From Bradyrhizobium sp. BR13661 (lineage in GTDB: Bacteria; Pseudomonadota; Alphaproteobacteria; Rhizobiales; Xanthobacteraceae): 35,328 nucleotides of DNA. Below the pieces are notes generated by a model, which saw only the letters and a program-made list of their open reading frames with translations, did not search any database and was not told the origin of the DNA. Position numbers and translations under genes: made by a program. The stretch's first letter is position 1; each line of letters opens with the position of its first letter. The stretch covers positions 1 to 35,328 of the forward strand of contig NZ_JARXWB010000052.1 of NCBI RefSeq assembly GCF_029892425.1, in the 5' to 3' direction. Shown here in pieces: positions 1 to 8,400 of this stretch.

Positions 1-1
1 C

Positions 2-127
2 GGGACTCGCGGCTGTCGTGGCGCATCGCGTCCAGGCGTGGCGCAGAGGGCCTTGTCGCAAGCGAGAAAGGAAGCGAGAATGGGTGAGATCAAGCGCAAG
101 CAACGACCGATTAAGAGGGCGAGATAA
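2..127 (+). CDS. C-terminal end of an unidentified protein (partial, runs off left edge)
   Basis: An open frame enters from the left edge and stops at TAA 125-127. The visible tail is very basic and ends in IKRKQRPIKRAR. In related rhizobial elements the gene before the relaxase is often a small DUF2840 protein or a TraF-like S26 peptidase, but the tail carries no motif that decides between them. It could also be a chance open frame, because only 42 codons are visible. Confidence 0.3.
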   Translation, partial: GTRGCRGASRPGVAQRALSQARKEARMGEIKRKQRPIKRAR

Positions 128-192
128 AAGGGGCTCGCCGGTCGAACCGCAAGCCATTGGCATGGCTTGGGTTCTGGCGTGCCGGTCGGTCG

Positions 193-233
193 GGGCGCGT
201 GCCGCGCCCGGCATTTTGACCAATGGAGTCAAA
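193..233. other. paired inverted repeats upstream of the relaxase gene, candidate oriT or terminator
   Basis: Two adjacent dyads are visible. GGGCGCG-TGC-CGCGCCC spans 193-209, and TTTGAC-N7-GTCAAA spans 215-233. They lie 48 bp before the relaxase start. The sequence TCCTGC at 274-279 resembles the TCCTG/C core of nick sites used by MOBP relaxases, but it overlaps the ribosome binding site region. The first hairpin is followed by only a short T run, so it could instead end the upstream gene. The oriT role is inferred from position and symmetry. Confidence 0.3.
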
Positions 234-280
234 GGCGTTTTCGGCACCGTGTTCGTTTTTGACCGTTGGGAGGTCCTGCC

Positions 281-2044
281 GTGAGCGTGGGCGACAGCGA
301 ACTGCGTGTTCGGCCCGGGCGTATTCGCAGTACCCGAGTGCCGAAGCAAAAGAGCTTCATCAACCAGGTGCTGCGTGCCGCTAAGAAAGCCGGTCACTCC
401 TCGGGACAGGCTGCGGCTGGCAGACGCTCTGCGGCCTATGGGCGCTCGACGTTTGGCCGCGGGCGCCTCGCCTTTAGTCGTGCCAGATTGTTCAGCCCGA
501 CGCGGCGTGTCGTGGTGAAGGCGCGCGTGGCTCGCCATAAGGGGCGAGCCTTCCGTTCAGCACCGCTGACGGCCCATCTTTCGTATTTGAAGCGCGACGG
601 TGTGACCCGGAGTGGTGAACGGGCCGAGATGTTCGATGCCAGCGGCGACCGCGCCGACAGTGCGGCTTTCGCAGGACGGTGCGAGGACGATCGGCATCAT
701 TTCAGGTTTATCGTCTCGCCCGAGGACGCCGGCGAGATGACAGACCTGAAGGCTTTCACGCGCGACCTCGCCAGGCAGATGGAGACCGATCTCGGCACGC
801 CGCTCGATTGGGTAGCCGTCGATCACTGGAATACCGACAACCCTCACGTCCATCTTCTCGTTCGGGGCGTGGACGAGGAAGGGGCGGATCTCGTGATCTC
901 CCGCGACTATATCAGCCACGGCCTGCGCTCACGTGCCGAGGAACTGGTCGGCATCGAACTGGGTCCAAAGCCGGAGCACGAAATCCGCAATTCCCTGGAG
1001 AGAGAAGTTTCGGCAGAGCGATGGACCGGGCTCGATCGGGAGATCCGGCTGGCGGCCGATGAGACCGGCTCTATCGATCTACGTCCCGATAATCCCGGCA
1101 AGTTCGATCCCGAGATCCGGCGGCTGATGGTCGGTCGCCTTCAATATTTGGAAAACATGGGCCTTGCGGCCTCCGCCGCGCCGGGGGAGTGGATGGTCGG
1201 GCTCGAGGCCGAGCAGTCCTTGCGCGACCTCGGTATGCGCGGCGACATCATCAAGTCCATGCACCGCACCTTTACCGAGCGTGGTGAAGCGCGCGGCATT
1301 GCCGACTTCGTCATTGAGGGTGGACAGCCCATGTCTCAGATTGTCGGACGGCTGGTTGACCGGGGATTGCATGACGAACTGACCGGCGAGGCCTACGCCC
1401 TGATAGACGGAACGGACGGGCGCGCGCATCACGTGCGCTTCCGCGGGCTCGAGGCCTTCGACGAGGCACCGGCGATCGGCGGAATCATCGAAATCCGATG
1501 CTTCGGTCAAGCCGGCGATCCGCGCCCGACCATGGTGCTCGCAACCCGTTCCGATCTCGATCTCGGTGAGCAGGTCACTGCAAAAGGGGCCACCTGGCTC
1601 GACCATAGGCTGTTCGAACGCGATCCCATGCCGCTCGCCATGGGCGGCTTCGGCCGCGAGACCCGCGATGCCATGGAAGCCCGTACCGCGCATCTGATCC
1701 AGGAGGGGCTGGCGCGGCGGCAGGGCCAACGCATCATCTTGCAGCGCGACCTCTTGGACACGTTGCGCCAACGTGAATTGGACGACGTGGCCGCAAAGGT
1801 CTCGGCCGACACGGGCCTACCTCATGTGAAGGCCGTGTCCGGGGAGCATGTGGCGGGCACGTATCGCCAGCGGCTGACGCTCAGCTCGGGACGATTCGCC
1901 ATGATCCATAATGGGCTTGGCTTCCAGCTCGTGCCCTGGTCGCGCGAACTCGAAAAGAAACTCGGCCAACACGTCACGGGCGTCATGAAGGACGGCGGTG
2001 GCATCGAATGGGGCCTTGGTCGGAAACGCGACCTCAGCCTCTAG
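281..2044 (+). CDS. rlxS: conjugative relaxase, VirD2-like N-terminus with DUF3363-type C-terminal region
   Basis: Relaxases of this group nick the transfer origin and stay covalently bound to the 5' end of the exported strand. The protein starts with a basic region (residues 1-90), followed by HLSYLKRDG near residue 98. Around residue 186 it has the metal-binding motif NPHVHLLVRG, the HxH signature of motif III. The remaining ~300 residues resemble the DUF3363 region found in rhizobial ICE relaxases. GTG 281 is preferred because GGGAGGT lies just upstream; TTG 266 in the same frame has no ribosome binding site. The 587-residue length is slightly short for the family. The next gene is traG, 37 bp downstream, a usual pairing. 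Motifs and context are strong; the precise subfamily name is inferred. Confidence 0.92.
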   Translation: MSVGDSELRVRPGRIRSTRVPKQKSFINQVLRAAKKAGHSSGQAAAGRRSAAYGRSTFGRGRLAFSRARLFSPTRRVVVKARVARHKGRAFRSAPLTAHLSYLKRDGVTRSGERAEMFDASGDRADSAAFAGRCEDDRHHFRFIVSPEDAGEMTDLKAFTRDLARQMETDLGTPLDWVAVDHWNTDNPHVHLLVRGVDEEGADLVISRDYISHGLRSRAEELVGIELGPKPEHEIRNSLEREVSAERWTGLDREIRLAADETGSIDLRPDNPGKFDPEIRRLMVGRLQYLENMGLAASAAPGEWMVGLEAEQSLRDLGMRGDIIKSMHRTFTERGEARGIADFVIEGGQPMSQIVGRLVDRGLHDELTGEAYALIDGTDGRAHHVRFRGLEAFDEAPAIGGIIEIRCFGQAGDPRPTMVLATRSDLDLGEQVTAKGATWLDHRLFERDPMPLAMGGFGRETRDAMEARTAHLIQEGLARRQGQRIILQRDLLDTLRQRELDDVAAKVSADTGLPHVKAVSGEHVAGTYRQRLTLSSGRFAMIHNGLGFQLVPWSRELEKKLGQHVTGVMKDGGGIEWGLGRKRDLSL

Positions 2045-2081
2045 CTATCTGGTCAATTCAGTTGCGGAAGGGCGTTCGGGG

Positions 2082-4070
2082 ATGTCTGGAACCAAGATCC
2101 TCTGGGGGCAGCTAGTCGTTGTCGGCCTGATTGTTTTGCTGGCCATTTGGGGAGCAACCGAGTGGACGGCCTGGCGGCTCGCCTGGCAACCGGAGCTTGG
2201 GCTACCCTGGTTCGAACTAGCGGGGTTCAAGATCTATTACCCGCCGATCTTCTTCTGGTGGTGGTTCGTCTACGACGCTTATGCGCCTCAAATCTTTGTC
2301 GAGGGGGCTTTCATCGCGGCGTCGGGGACCTTCATTTCCATTGCGGTGGCGATCGGCATGTCGGTATGGCGCGCGCGTGAAGCCAAGAATGTCGAGACCT
2401 ATGGTTCGGCGCGCTGGGCCGGCTTGCAGCAGGTTCGCACAGCCGGACTTCTCGGTCCGGATGGCGTGGTGCTGGGCAAACTCGACCGCGACTACCTGCG
2501 CCATGACGGACCGGAGCACGTCTTGTGTTTTGCACCCACTCGCTCGGGCAAGGGCGTCGGCCTTGTCGTCCCCTCACTGCTGGCTTGGCCCGGCTCGGCC
2601 ATCGTACACGACATCAAGGGCGAGAACTGGCAACTGACCGCGGGCTTCCGGTCGCGTCATGGCCGCGTCCTGTTGTTCGATCCGACCAACCCAAAGTCCT
2701 CAGCCTACAATCCGCTGCTCGAAGTCCGGCGCGGGGAATGGGAGGTTCGCGATGTCCAGAACGTCGCCGACGTCCTGGTCGACCCAGAAGGTTCACTCGA
2801 CAGGCGGAACCATTGGGAGAAGACCAGTCATTCGCTCCTGGTCGGCGCCATCCTCCATGTCCTCTATGCCGAGGCAGACAAGACCTTGGCCGGCGTCGCC
2901 GCCTTCCTGTCCGATCCAAAGCGGCCGATCGAAGTTGCGTTGAAGGCGATGATGACCACGCCACACCTCGGCGAGCACGGGGCCCATCCTGTGGTCGCCT
3001 CGACCGCGCGCGAGCTCCTCAATAAATCCGAGAATGAGCGCTCGGGCGTCCTGTCCACCGCGATGTCGTTCCTCGGGCTCTACCGCGATCCCGTCGTGGC
3101 CCAGGTGACACGCCGCTGCGACTGGCGGATCGCTGATCTGATCGCAGACCGCCGCCCTACTACGCTCTACCTTGTGGTGCCCCCTTCCGATATCTCGCGG
3201 ACCAAACCATTAATCCGTCTGGTGCTAAATCAGATCGGCCGGCGCCTGACCGAGGAGTTGCATGCCCGCGACCGCCGGCATCGCGTTCTGATGATGCTGG
3301 ACGAGTTTCCCGCACTCGGGCGGCTGGATTTCTTCGAGTCCGCGCTGGCCTTCATGGCGGGGTACGGCATCAAGAGCTTCTTGATCGCGCAGTCGCTGAA
3401 TCAGATCGAGAAGGCTTACGGGCCCAACAACGCCATTCTCGACAATTGCCACGTCCGCGTCAGCTTCGCGACCAACGACGAGCGGACTGCCAAGCGGGTA
3501 TCTGACGCGCTCGGGACCGCGACCGAGATGCGGGCCATGAAAAACTATGCCGGCCATAGATTGAACCCCTGGTTGGGGCACCTGATGGTCTCGCGGCAGG
3601 AGACGGCGAGGCCATTACTGACCCCGGGCGAAGTCATGCAGCTTCCTCCGATGGATGAGATCGTCATGGTGGCGGGCACGCCGCCGATCCGGGCCAAGAA
3701 GGTCCGCTATTACGAGGATAGGCGGTTCACCGAGCGGGTTCTGCCGCCGCCAGATCCGGCGAGTGCCGGCCGATCATCGCGAACGGACGGATGGTCAGCG
3801 CTAGGGCCATCGAAGCCGACGGCGGGTCCAACTGACAAAGCCGCGGAGGTCGAGGAAGACACGGCGAACAGCGGACTCCGTCGCGAGCCCGAACTCCCCC
3901 ATCACGTCGCGATCGCCAAGGAGACGACCGAACTGACGCCGGCAGAAGAATTTGCCGCCGTTCTTGACGATGACGAGGATGCCGTCCGTCAGTCCCGGCT
4001 CATACGCCAACAGATGCGCGGCGTCGCTCGTCAGGTCGCCATGGACCCGAATGACGGTATGGAGCTCTGA
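2082..4070 (+). CDS. traG: type IV secretion coupling protein TraG/VirD4 ATPase
   Basis: TraG couples the relaxase-DNA complex to the mating channel as a hexameric inner-membrane ATPase. Membrane segments lie near residues 8-25 and 60-90. Walker A (PTRSGKGVGL) is near residue 150 and Walker B (VLMMLDEFPALG) near residue 401. The region between carries the TraG/VirD4 features FDPTNPKSSAYNPL and NKSENERSGVLSTAMSFL. The C-terminal ~90 residues are acidic and low in complexity, as expected for a tail that contacts substrates. ATG 2082 was chosen because the hydrophobic N-terminus begins there; an in-frame start at 1998 would overlap rlxS by 47 bp. The 662-residue length is normal. copG follows after 6 bp. 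Confidence 0.96.
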   Translation: MSGTKILWGQLVVVGLIVLLAIWGATEWTAWRLAWQPELGLPWFELAGFKIYYPPIFFWWWFVYDAYAPQIFVEGAFIAASGTFISIAVAIGMSVWRAREAKNVETYGSARWAGLQQVRTAGLLGPDGVVLGKLDRDYLRHDGPEHVLCFAPTRSGKGVGLVVPSLLAWPGSAIVHDIKGENWQLTAGFRSRHGRVLLFDPTNPKSSAYNPLLEVRRGEWEVRDVQNVADVLVDPEGSLDRRNHWEKTSHSLLVGAILHVLYAEADKTLAGVAAFLSDPKRPIEVALKAMMTTPHLGEHGAHPVVASTARELLNKSENERSGVLSTAMSFLGLYRDPVVAQVTRRCDWRIADLIADRRPTTLYLVVPPSDISRTKPLIRLVLNQIGRRLTEELHARDRRHRVLMMLDEFPALGRLDFFESALAFMAGYGIKSFLIAQSLNQIEKAYGPNNAILDNCHVRVSFATNDERTAKRVSDALGTATEMRAMKNYAGHRLNPWLGHLMVSRQETARPLLTPGEVMQLPPMDEIVMVAGTPPIRAKKVRYYEDRRFTERVLPPPDPASAGRSSRTDGWSALGPSKPTAGPTDKAAEVEEDTANSGLRREPELPHHVAIAKETTELTPAEEFAAVLDDDEDAVRQSRLIRQQMRGVARQVAMDPNDGMEL

Positions 4071-4076
4071 GGCAAT

Positions 4077-4502
4077 ATGCGTGACCGGATGAACGTCTAT
4101 TTCCCGCCAGAGCTTTTGAAACAGATCTCGGAGCTGGCCGATCGCAAGAAGCTGTCCCGGTCTGCGATCGTGGAGGCGGCGGTCGCCTCATTTCTGTCAC
4201 CGGACGGCGCGGACAGAAGGGAGGCTGCGTTCACCCGGCGCCTGGATCGGCTGTCGCGTCAGGTGCAGAGGCTTGAGCGTGACGTTGGTTTGACGGCCGA
4301 GACCTTGGCCCTCTTCATTCGCTTCTGGCTGACAATCACGCCACCGCTACCCAACGACGCGCAGGCGGCCGCGCAGGCAAAAGGCAGGGAGCGCTTTGAA
4401 GGATTTGTCGAGGCGCTCGGGCGCCGTCTGCAGAAGGGGCAAAGCTTTCTGCGCGAGATTCCGGAAGATATCCGCCGTCAAAACGTAGCCGAGGAAAGCT
4501 AG
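4077..4502 (+). CDS. CopG-like ribbon-helix-helix protein downstream of traG
   Basis: The first 45 residues form a ribbon-helix-helix DNA-binding fold: strand RMNVYFPPELLKQISELA, then a helix pair including LSRSAIVEAAVASFL. The remainder is a basic, probably helical region with a hydrophobic stretch (LALFIRFWLTITPPLP) near residue 82. Small CopG-type genes commonly follow traG in rhizobial ICEs and may regulate the tra genes or help at oriT; which of these applies cannot be read here. Spacing to traG is 6 bp, so they are probably cotranscribed. In related elements trbB usually follows closely, but here about 6.7 kb intervenes. The length of 141 residues is typical. Confidence 0.85.
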   Translation: MRDRMNVYFPPELLKQISELADRKKLSRSAIVEAAVASFLSPDGADRREAAFTRRLDRLSRQVQRLERDVGLTAETLALFIRFWLTITPPLPNDAQAAAQAKGRERFEGFVEALGRRLQKGQSFLREIPEDIRRQNVAEES

Positions 4503-4831
4503 GGCGTGGGCTCATAACACGCGATTGAGCTGCGACTGCGGAGAGCGCACGATCTTTGACGAGCACGGAAAGCAGAGTCAATTCATGACGGAAGTGAAAC
4601 CTAGAAAATGGAGCCCGATTCACCTATTCCTCCTTGGGCGCCGAGCCTGTATCGGTCCCCGGCTGAAGATCGCCTTCCAATGGAAAGGCGGACCTGGTGA
4701 GGGGTACGCGATCCCCCGCAATCAACTGAGTTTCTTTTTCTACGCCAGTCTACGACCGAAGCAATTTAGCCGAATTGGCAAAAGCTGGACGCGCTATCGG
4801 CTCGAAAGAGCAGACAGCAAAAGGGGCCAGC
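4503..4831. other. gap between copG and the MFS gene
   Basis: No convincing gene is seen. Open frames here are short, lack good ribosome binding sites and have no family features. The gap contains copy A of the 25-bp repeat (4731-4755), which recurs after the MFS gene and before trbB. The segment may be the left scar of an insertion between copG and trbB. Confidence 0.5.
4731..4755 (+). repeat. 25-bp repeat, copy A
   Basis: TTTCTTTTTCTACGCC followed by AGTCTACGA. It matches copy C (11082-11106) exactly and copy B (6225-6249) with two differences. It lies 76 bp before the MFS start, so the transporter is flanked by direct copies. Confidence 0.85.
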
Positions 4832-6166
4832 ATGCAAATCTCAATAGGATGGCGTCGACTCGCGCGCGTTTTTCTCCCTTTTGCCGCCGGATACTATCTT
4901 TCGTATCTGTTTCGAACGATTAACGCTCTGATCGCCAGTCGTCTCAGCTCAGATACTGGGCTTGGGACTGCCGACCTCGGGTTACTTACGTCAGTCTATT
5001 TCCTCGTTTTTGCGGCGGCGCAGATCCCCGTCGGCATATTGTTGGACCGCTATGGTCCACGTCGCGTCCAGAGTTTTTTGCTCTTGCTCGCAGCAATGGG
5101 CGCCGGACTGTTCGCGGTATCGAGCGGCTTCCTGTCTCTTTTGATCGCGCGTGCAATGATAGGATTTGGTGCAGCTGCAGCGCTGACCGCTGGACTGAAG
5201 TCCATCATCCTTTGGTTCCCCAGAGAGCGAGTTGCCTTGCTGAATGGCTATATGGTCATGCTGGGGTCTCTGGGAGCGGTGACCGCTACGGCTCCCGCCG
5301 ATTACCTACTCGCCTGGATGGGTTGGCGGCAACTCTTTGAGATGCTGGCGGCTGCGACGGGCGCCACCGCAATCCTCATCTATGTCGTGGTTCCTGAACA
5401 AGGCATTGTTACATCGACAGCATCAGTCCCCGCGACCATTAGCTCTGTTTTCGGCGATCGGCGCTTCTGGCGCATTGCCCCGTTGTCGGCGACTTGCATT
5501 GGATCGGCCTGGTCCCTGCAGGGATTGTGGGCATCGCCGTGGCTGACCGACGTGGGAGAGCTTGATCGCCCAGACCTCGTCAGACAGCTTTTCATAATGT
5601 CGATCGTCTTGAGCTGTGGCGCCTGGCTGTTCGGCATGACGGTCCACTACGTCAAACGAAGAGGAATGGGCGCAGAGACGATACTGGCGACGGTTGCAGC
5701 GCTGTTTATCGCTGCCGAGCTAGCCTTGATCATGGGAGCGCCGCTCCCGTCCATCTTGCCCTGGTCGGTTGTCGCGATTGTCGGAGCGGCAACCGTGGTC
5801 AGCTTCGCAGTGATAGCGGACTATTTTCCTCCGGAGCTTGCCGGTCGTGCCAACGGCGCCTTGAACGTCTTGCACTTTGGTTGGGCATTTCTGGCACAAT
5901 ACGCGACAGGCCTGATCCTCGAGCAGTGGTCCATTAGCGATGGCCATAGGCCCGTCCAGGCCTATCAGGTCGCGTTTGGCGTCAACGTAGCGCTGCAGAT
6001 CGCGACGTTGGTCTGGTTCTCGCTGCCTTGCGGCCGATACTTAGCTTCATGGATGGGGCCAATTCCGCTCTTCGTGCAGGCTAATGTTTTCGACGTTTTC
6101 GAGTCTGTAAGCTCGTATGAGAATTCGGTGATCCTCATACCCGCGGATGATGATGCCGAGTGGTGA
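4832..6166 (+). CDS. MFS transporter inside the tra-trb gap
   Basis: This 444-residue membrane protein has about 12 hydrophobic segments and a typical major facilitator N-terminal half. PVGILLDRYGPRRVQ near residue 67 is the loop 2-3 signature (G-x-L-x-D-R-x-G-x-R), and a second related loop follows mid-protein. The N-terminal GYYLSYLFRTINALIA resembles sugar-phosphate or organic-anion type permeases, but the substrate cannot be called. ATG 4832 is preferred over 4775 because AAGGGG precedes it and the upstream 19 residues are not MFS-like. The gene sits alone, flanked by direct 25-bp repeats. A diverged, internally deleted copy of its 3' end lies at 10938-11023. It is probably cargo unrelated to transfer. 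Confidence 0.85.
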   Translation: MQISIGWRRLARVFLPFAAGYYLSYLFRTINALIASRLSSDTGLGTADLGLLTSVYFLVFAAAQIPVGILLDRYGPRRVQSFLLLLAAMGAGLFAVSSGFLSLLIARAMIGFGAAAALTAGLKSIILWFPRERVALLNGYMVMLGSLGAVTATAPADYLLAWMGWRQLFEMLAAATGATAILIYVVVPEQGIVTSTASVPATISSVFGDRRFWRIAPLSATCIGSAWSLQGLWASPWLTDVGELDRPDLVRQLFIMSIVLSCGAWLFGMTVHYVKRRGMGAETILATVAALFIAAELALIMGAPLPSILPWSVVAIVGAATVVSFAVIADYFPPELAGRANGALNVLHFGWAFLAQYATGLILEQWSISDGHRPVQAYQVAFGVNVALQIATLVWFSLPCGRYLASWMGPIPLFVQANVFDVFESVSSYENSVILIPADDDAEW

Positions 6167-6224
6167 ACGGTAGCTCGCAGCGAACCGACACGATTGAGGA
6201 GGCCTCAAAGATCAGTTCTCAGTC

Positions 6225-6249
6225 TTTCTTTTTCTACGCCGGCCTACGA
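6225..6249 (+). repeat. 25-bp repeat, copy B
   Basis: TTTCTTTTTCTACGCC followed by GGCCTACGA, two changes from copies A and C. It lies 58 bp after the MFS stop, and the similarity to copy C extends leftwards through the MFS 3' end (6119-6249 against 10977-11106). No gene is seen between 6167 and 6463. Confidence 0.85.
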
Positions 6250-6463
6250 CACGGCAATCCTCTGTTGCGACAAAGCGGTTGCAGGTCGAGGCAGCCTCTC
6301 GTTCTGGCGTGTTGGATTTCAAACCAGCTATCGGAAATCGGTAGTCGGCTGCGTTTGCCGGCGCGTCTGCTGATAATTTGCGCAAGTCGCTGCGGTGCAC
6401 GCACACAGAATCGCCCCAAACAAAAACAACCTGATCCCTGCGCATTGCGCGGGGGATTACAAG

Positions 6464-6604
6464 ATGGGTATCGGATCCTGGTTGCTGGTCTGGCTGACCT
6501 GTAACGCGCTTTTTCTTGCTTTGAGGATTCTCATGACGGCGGACAGGCCACCGCCTCTGCCTCGATCCTCATTGGAGCAGCCAGAGAAACACCGCACAGG
6601 CTAA
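6464..6604 (+). CDS. small predicted single-pass membrane protein
   Basis: A 46-residue frame starts at ATG 6464 after a GGGGGA ribosome binding site about 7 bp upstream. It begins MGIGSWLLVWLTCNALFLAL, one strong membrane helix, followed by a short hydrophilic proline-rich tail. Such small proteins occur in rhizobial accessory regions, but no family or function is recognised. Support is the ribosome binding site and the clear helix; the short length keeps confidence moderate. The 293 bp to the next gene (6605-6897) show nothing supportable. Confidence 0.45.
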   Translation: MGIGSWLLVWLTCNALFLALRILMTADRPPPLPRSSLEQPEKHRTG

Positions 6605-6897
6605 ACAGTAGAGTGCGGCCAGTCATCCCAGCATCACGACGGCGGACGCACAGAATGAAAGCAGTAAACGCCTAACGCGTATGTTAGCACGCGCGCCGTT
6701 TGCCGTTCGTCAGTTTCGCGCAATGATTGTGCATGCGATCACAAGTAGATCGGTGGGCGGCCATGCGCAAAGGCGTTCAGACATTAACCTGGGCGTTTAA
6801 TGTCAAGGGCGGACGACAGGCACGATTGCGACCGCTGGCATCCGGCTTGCGACCCATCGGCCGTGGAGGTCGCACCGTCTCAATCTGGAGTAGTTTC

Positions 6898-7155
6898 GTG
6901 CAGTACCTGCCTCAAACTGCTATTCGAGGACCGGCGAAGCTGGAAGCACTCGTCGCTGAATTGAAGCGGCGTGCAGAATTAATGTCCGCTGACATTGAGG
7001 AGGAAAAGGTGTGGACGGGAGTCTCCGCCATTTACGATCAACGCTATTCGATGCTGGCACGAGCCCTGCGCGGACGCCGCGGCAATCTACTGGATACGAT
7101 CGCCACACTCGAATATCAGTTGCGGTCGGCCGGTTCAGCCTCGCAGGCTGCGTAA
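6898..7155 (+). CDS. hypothetical protein of 85 residues, predicted helical
   Basis: GTG 6898 follows GGAG with 7-bp spacing. The protein reads VQYLPQTAIRGPAKLEALVA, then two long amphipathic stretches with regular charge patterns (ELKRRAELMSADIEEE and MLARALRGRRGNLLDTIATL), suggesting a small helical or coiled-coil protein. An earlier in-frame start at 6727 would add a low-complexity arginine-rich segment without a ribosome binding site, so it was not used. No enzyme or DNA-binding motif is visible. The neighbours are also small unknown genes, so context gives no role. Confidence 0.55.
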   Translation: MQYLPQTAIRGPAKLEALVAELKRRAELMSADIEEEKVWTGVSAIYDQRYSMLARALRGRRGNLLDTIATLEYQLRSAGSASQAA

Positions 7156-7264
7156 GTTTCGATGCTGGTGTTAGTCGCGGCGATGCGTCTGATTCGCGGC
7201 ACGCTTGTCAGGCGAACCGCATCTGCATCGTTCTGAAACGGCGCCCCCGAGTAGCTGTCCGGCA

Positions 7265-7555
7265 TTACAGTTCGATCTGCAGCCACTTGCGCCGGGTAAG
7301 TTCATCGAACTTTGTTGCCACGAACCATTCGACCTCAGGCGTCTCTCCGTAGACAGCCGACCGTGCCGTGAGCTCCCCATCGATAATGGCAACGTGACAC
7401 ATCAGTCTCTCAAGCGACACTTTCGTCATCGCGGCGGCCATGAGCCGGGTAGCGGCCGGACGTGATGGAGCCGTCCCTTTCGGCACCCTGGTTACAATAA
7501 CCGAATAATGTCCAGGAAACGGTATCTCGGTCATCCAAACGATGATGGGCAGCAT
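7265..7555 (-). CDS. hypothetical protein of 96 residues
   Basis: On the minus strand, ATG at 7555 follows GAGGT with 8-bp spacing. The sequence has mixed hydrophobic and charged residues (VWMTEIPFPGHYSVIVTRVP near the start, EVEWFVATKFDELTRRKW near the end) with an alpha/beta feel and no signal peptide. I do not recognise the family. A second ATG seven codons in is also possible. It is convergent with the 85-residue gene at 6898-7155. Confidence 0.5.
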   Translation of the reverse strand: MLPIIVWMTEIPFPGHYSVIVTRVPKGTAPSRPAATRLMAAAMTKVSLERLMCHVAIIDGELTARSAVYGETPEVEWFVATKFDELTRRKWLQIEL

Positions 7556-7692
7556 TCCAGGCCACCTCGCAACAAAACAACACGGAATGAAAAGATTTGA
7601 TTGTATCGCTAACTTAATTCGACCCCAGCGTGCCTATAGGTATCAAAGACGGCGATCGCCGTCACCTGTTTCCTGCGAAAACCGTAGCTGGC

Positions 7693-7985
7693 ATGAAATC
7701 CCCCGCAGAAGCCTTCACGCTCGTTGCCGAGAACAATGCGTTGCCGAGAACAATGCCAGCTGGTTGCAGGCGAGTTTGACGCGCGGCAGCCATCCTATCC
7801 CCTGCTCGCGCAGAACCTACGTGCGCGACGCGAATAACCCTCGTCTCGAAAATCTACATTCTCGAGGAGCGTGCGAGATCGCGCCGGGTCGGGACCTGAG
7901 AGAAGCCGCGAACTTTGCTACTGCGGAGGACTGCCAATGTCGAACGAGCCCAGCAGGTAGTCCTCACCAACCGACTCCTCGGTAG
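7693..7985 (+). pseudogene. small gene broken by a 17-bp tandem duplication
   Basis: ATG 7693 opens MKSPAEAFTLVAENNA and then runs into GTTGCCGAGAACAATGC, present twice in tandem (7723-7739 and 7740-7756). Reading after the second copy in another frame gives ENNASWLQASLTRGSHPIP and on to a stop at 7985. Removing one 17-bp unit joins both parts into one frame of about 91 residues, so the duplication looks like the inactivating event. The family is unknown. The 3' end overlaps the opposing gene at 7918-8139, so the native stop is uncertain. Confidence 0.5.
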
Positions 7986-8139
7986 GCAGTCGCGCGATCA
8001 AGGTGAACGTTGCTTCAGGGTACCGTGACCACACGTCGATATCCTCTTGGGTGACGGTGAGAAATCCAAAAAAGCACCTGTATCGCCCCGGCTCGGTTCC
8101 CCGGCCGATTTTATCCCATGTGATCTTATTAACGCGCAA
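7918..8139 (-). CDS. hypothetical protein of 73 residues, second gene of a two-gene unit
   Basis: This minus-strand gene starts at TTG 8139 with GGAG and 7-bp spacing, three bases after the stop of the 75-residue gene (8143-8370). The TTG start is therefore supported by the ribosome binding site and operon spacing. The protein (RVNKITWDKIGRGTEPGRYR onwards) contains GFLTVTQEDIDVW and ATFTLIARLP, compatible with a small beta-rich fold, and has no membrane segment. No function is recognised. The tight coupling suggests it works with the upstream gene. Confidence 0.55.
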   Translation of the reverse strand: MRVNKITWDKIGRGTEPGRYRCFFGFLTVTQEDIDVWSRYPEATFTLIARLPTEESVGEDYLLGSFDIGSPPQ

Positions 8140-8142
8140 ACG

Positions 8143-8370
8143 CTAGCTCCATTCGTTCTCCGGCAGCGAGCCAGCCGGCGGTTTGAGTTGGTCCTGGTCC
8201 GCTTCGATCTCCGCAGTTCGTCCTGAACGGCCCTGACCGCGTTTTCCGGATTGATGCCCGATATCCCCCTGCAACTCAGCGAGCACCTTACGGCGATGCG
8301 CTAGCAAGTCCGACAGAGCGCGCCTGTTCTCCACCTTGACGTAGCCGGCGACGATTTTCGCGATGGTCAT
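8143..8370 (-). CDS. hypothetical protein of 75 residues, first gene of a two-gene unit
   Basis: ATG at 8370 opens MTIAKIVAGYVKVENRRALS, a short strand plus a helix rich in basic residues, with a hydrophilic C-terminal half that is probably disordered. AGGAG lies 13 bp upstream, longer than ideal. An in-frame start at 8445 would add an arginine/serine-rich segment that does not look coding. The stop almost touches the next gene's start, so both are probably cotranscribed. No family is recognised; size and charge would suit a small nucleic-acid-associated or partner protein, but that is a guess. Confidence 0.5.
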   Translation of the reverse strand: MTIAKIVAGYVKVENRRALSDLLAHRRKVLAELQGDIGHQSGKRGQGRSGRTAEIEADQDQLKPPAGSLPENEWS

Positions 8371-8400
8371 TGACACTTTTCCGCTCCTGTCAAGCCTGTC

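Noticed and set aside
18..284. Open frame of 88 codons over the left edge
   Set aside because: Arginine- and cysteine-rich shadow frame with no ribosome binding site; it crosses the inverted repeats and overlaps the relaxase start.
4525..4923. 132-codon frame between copG and the MFS gene
   Set aside because: It runs through the 25-bp repeat and into the MFS start in another frame, with no ribosome binding site or recognisable domain.
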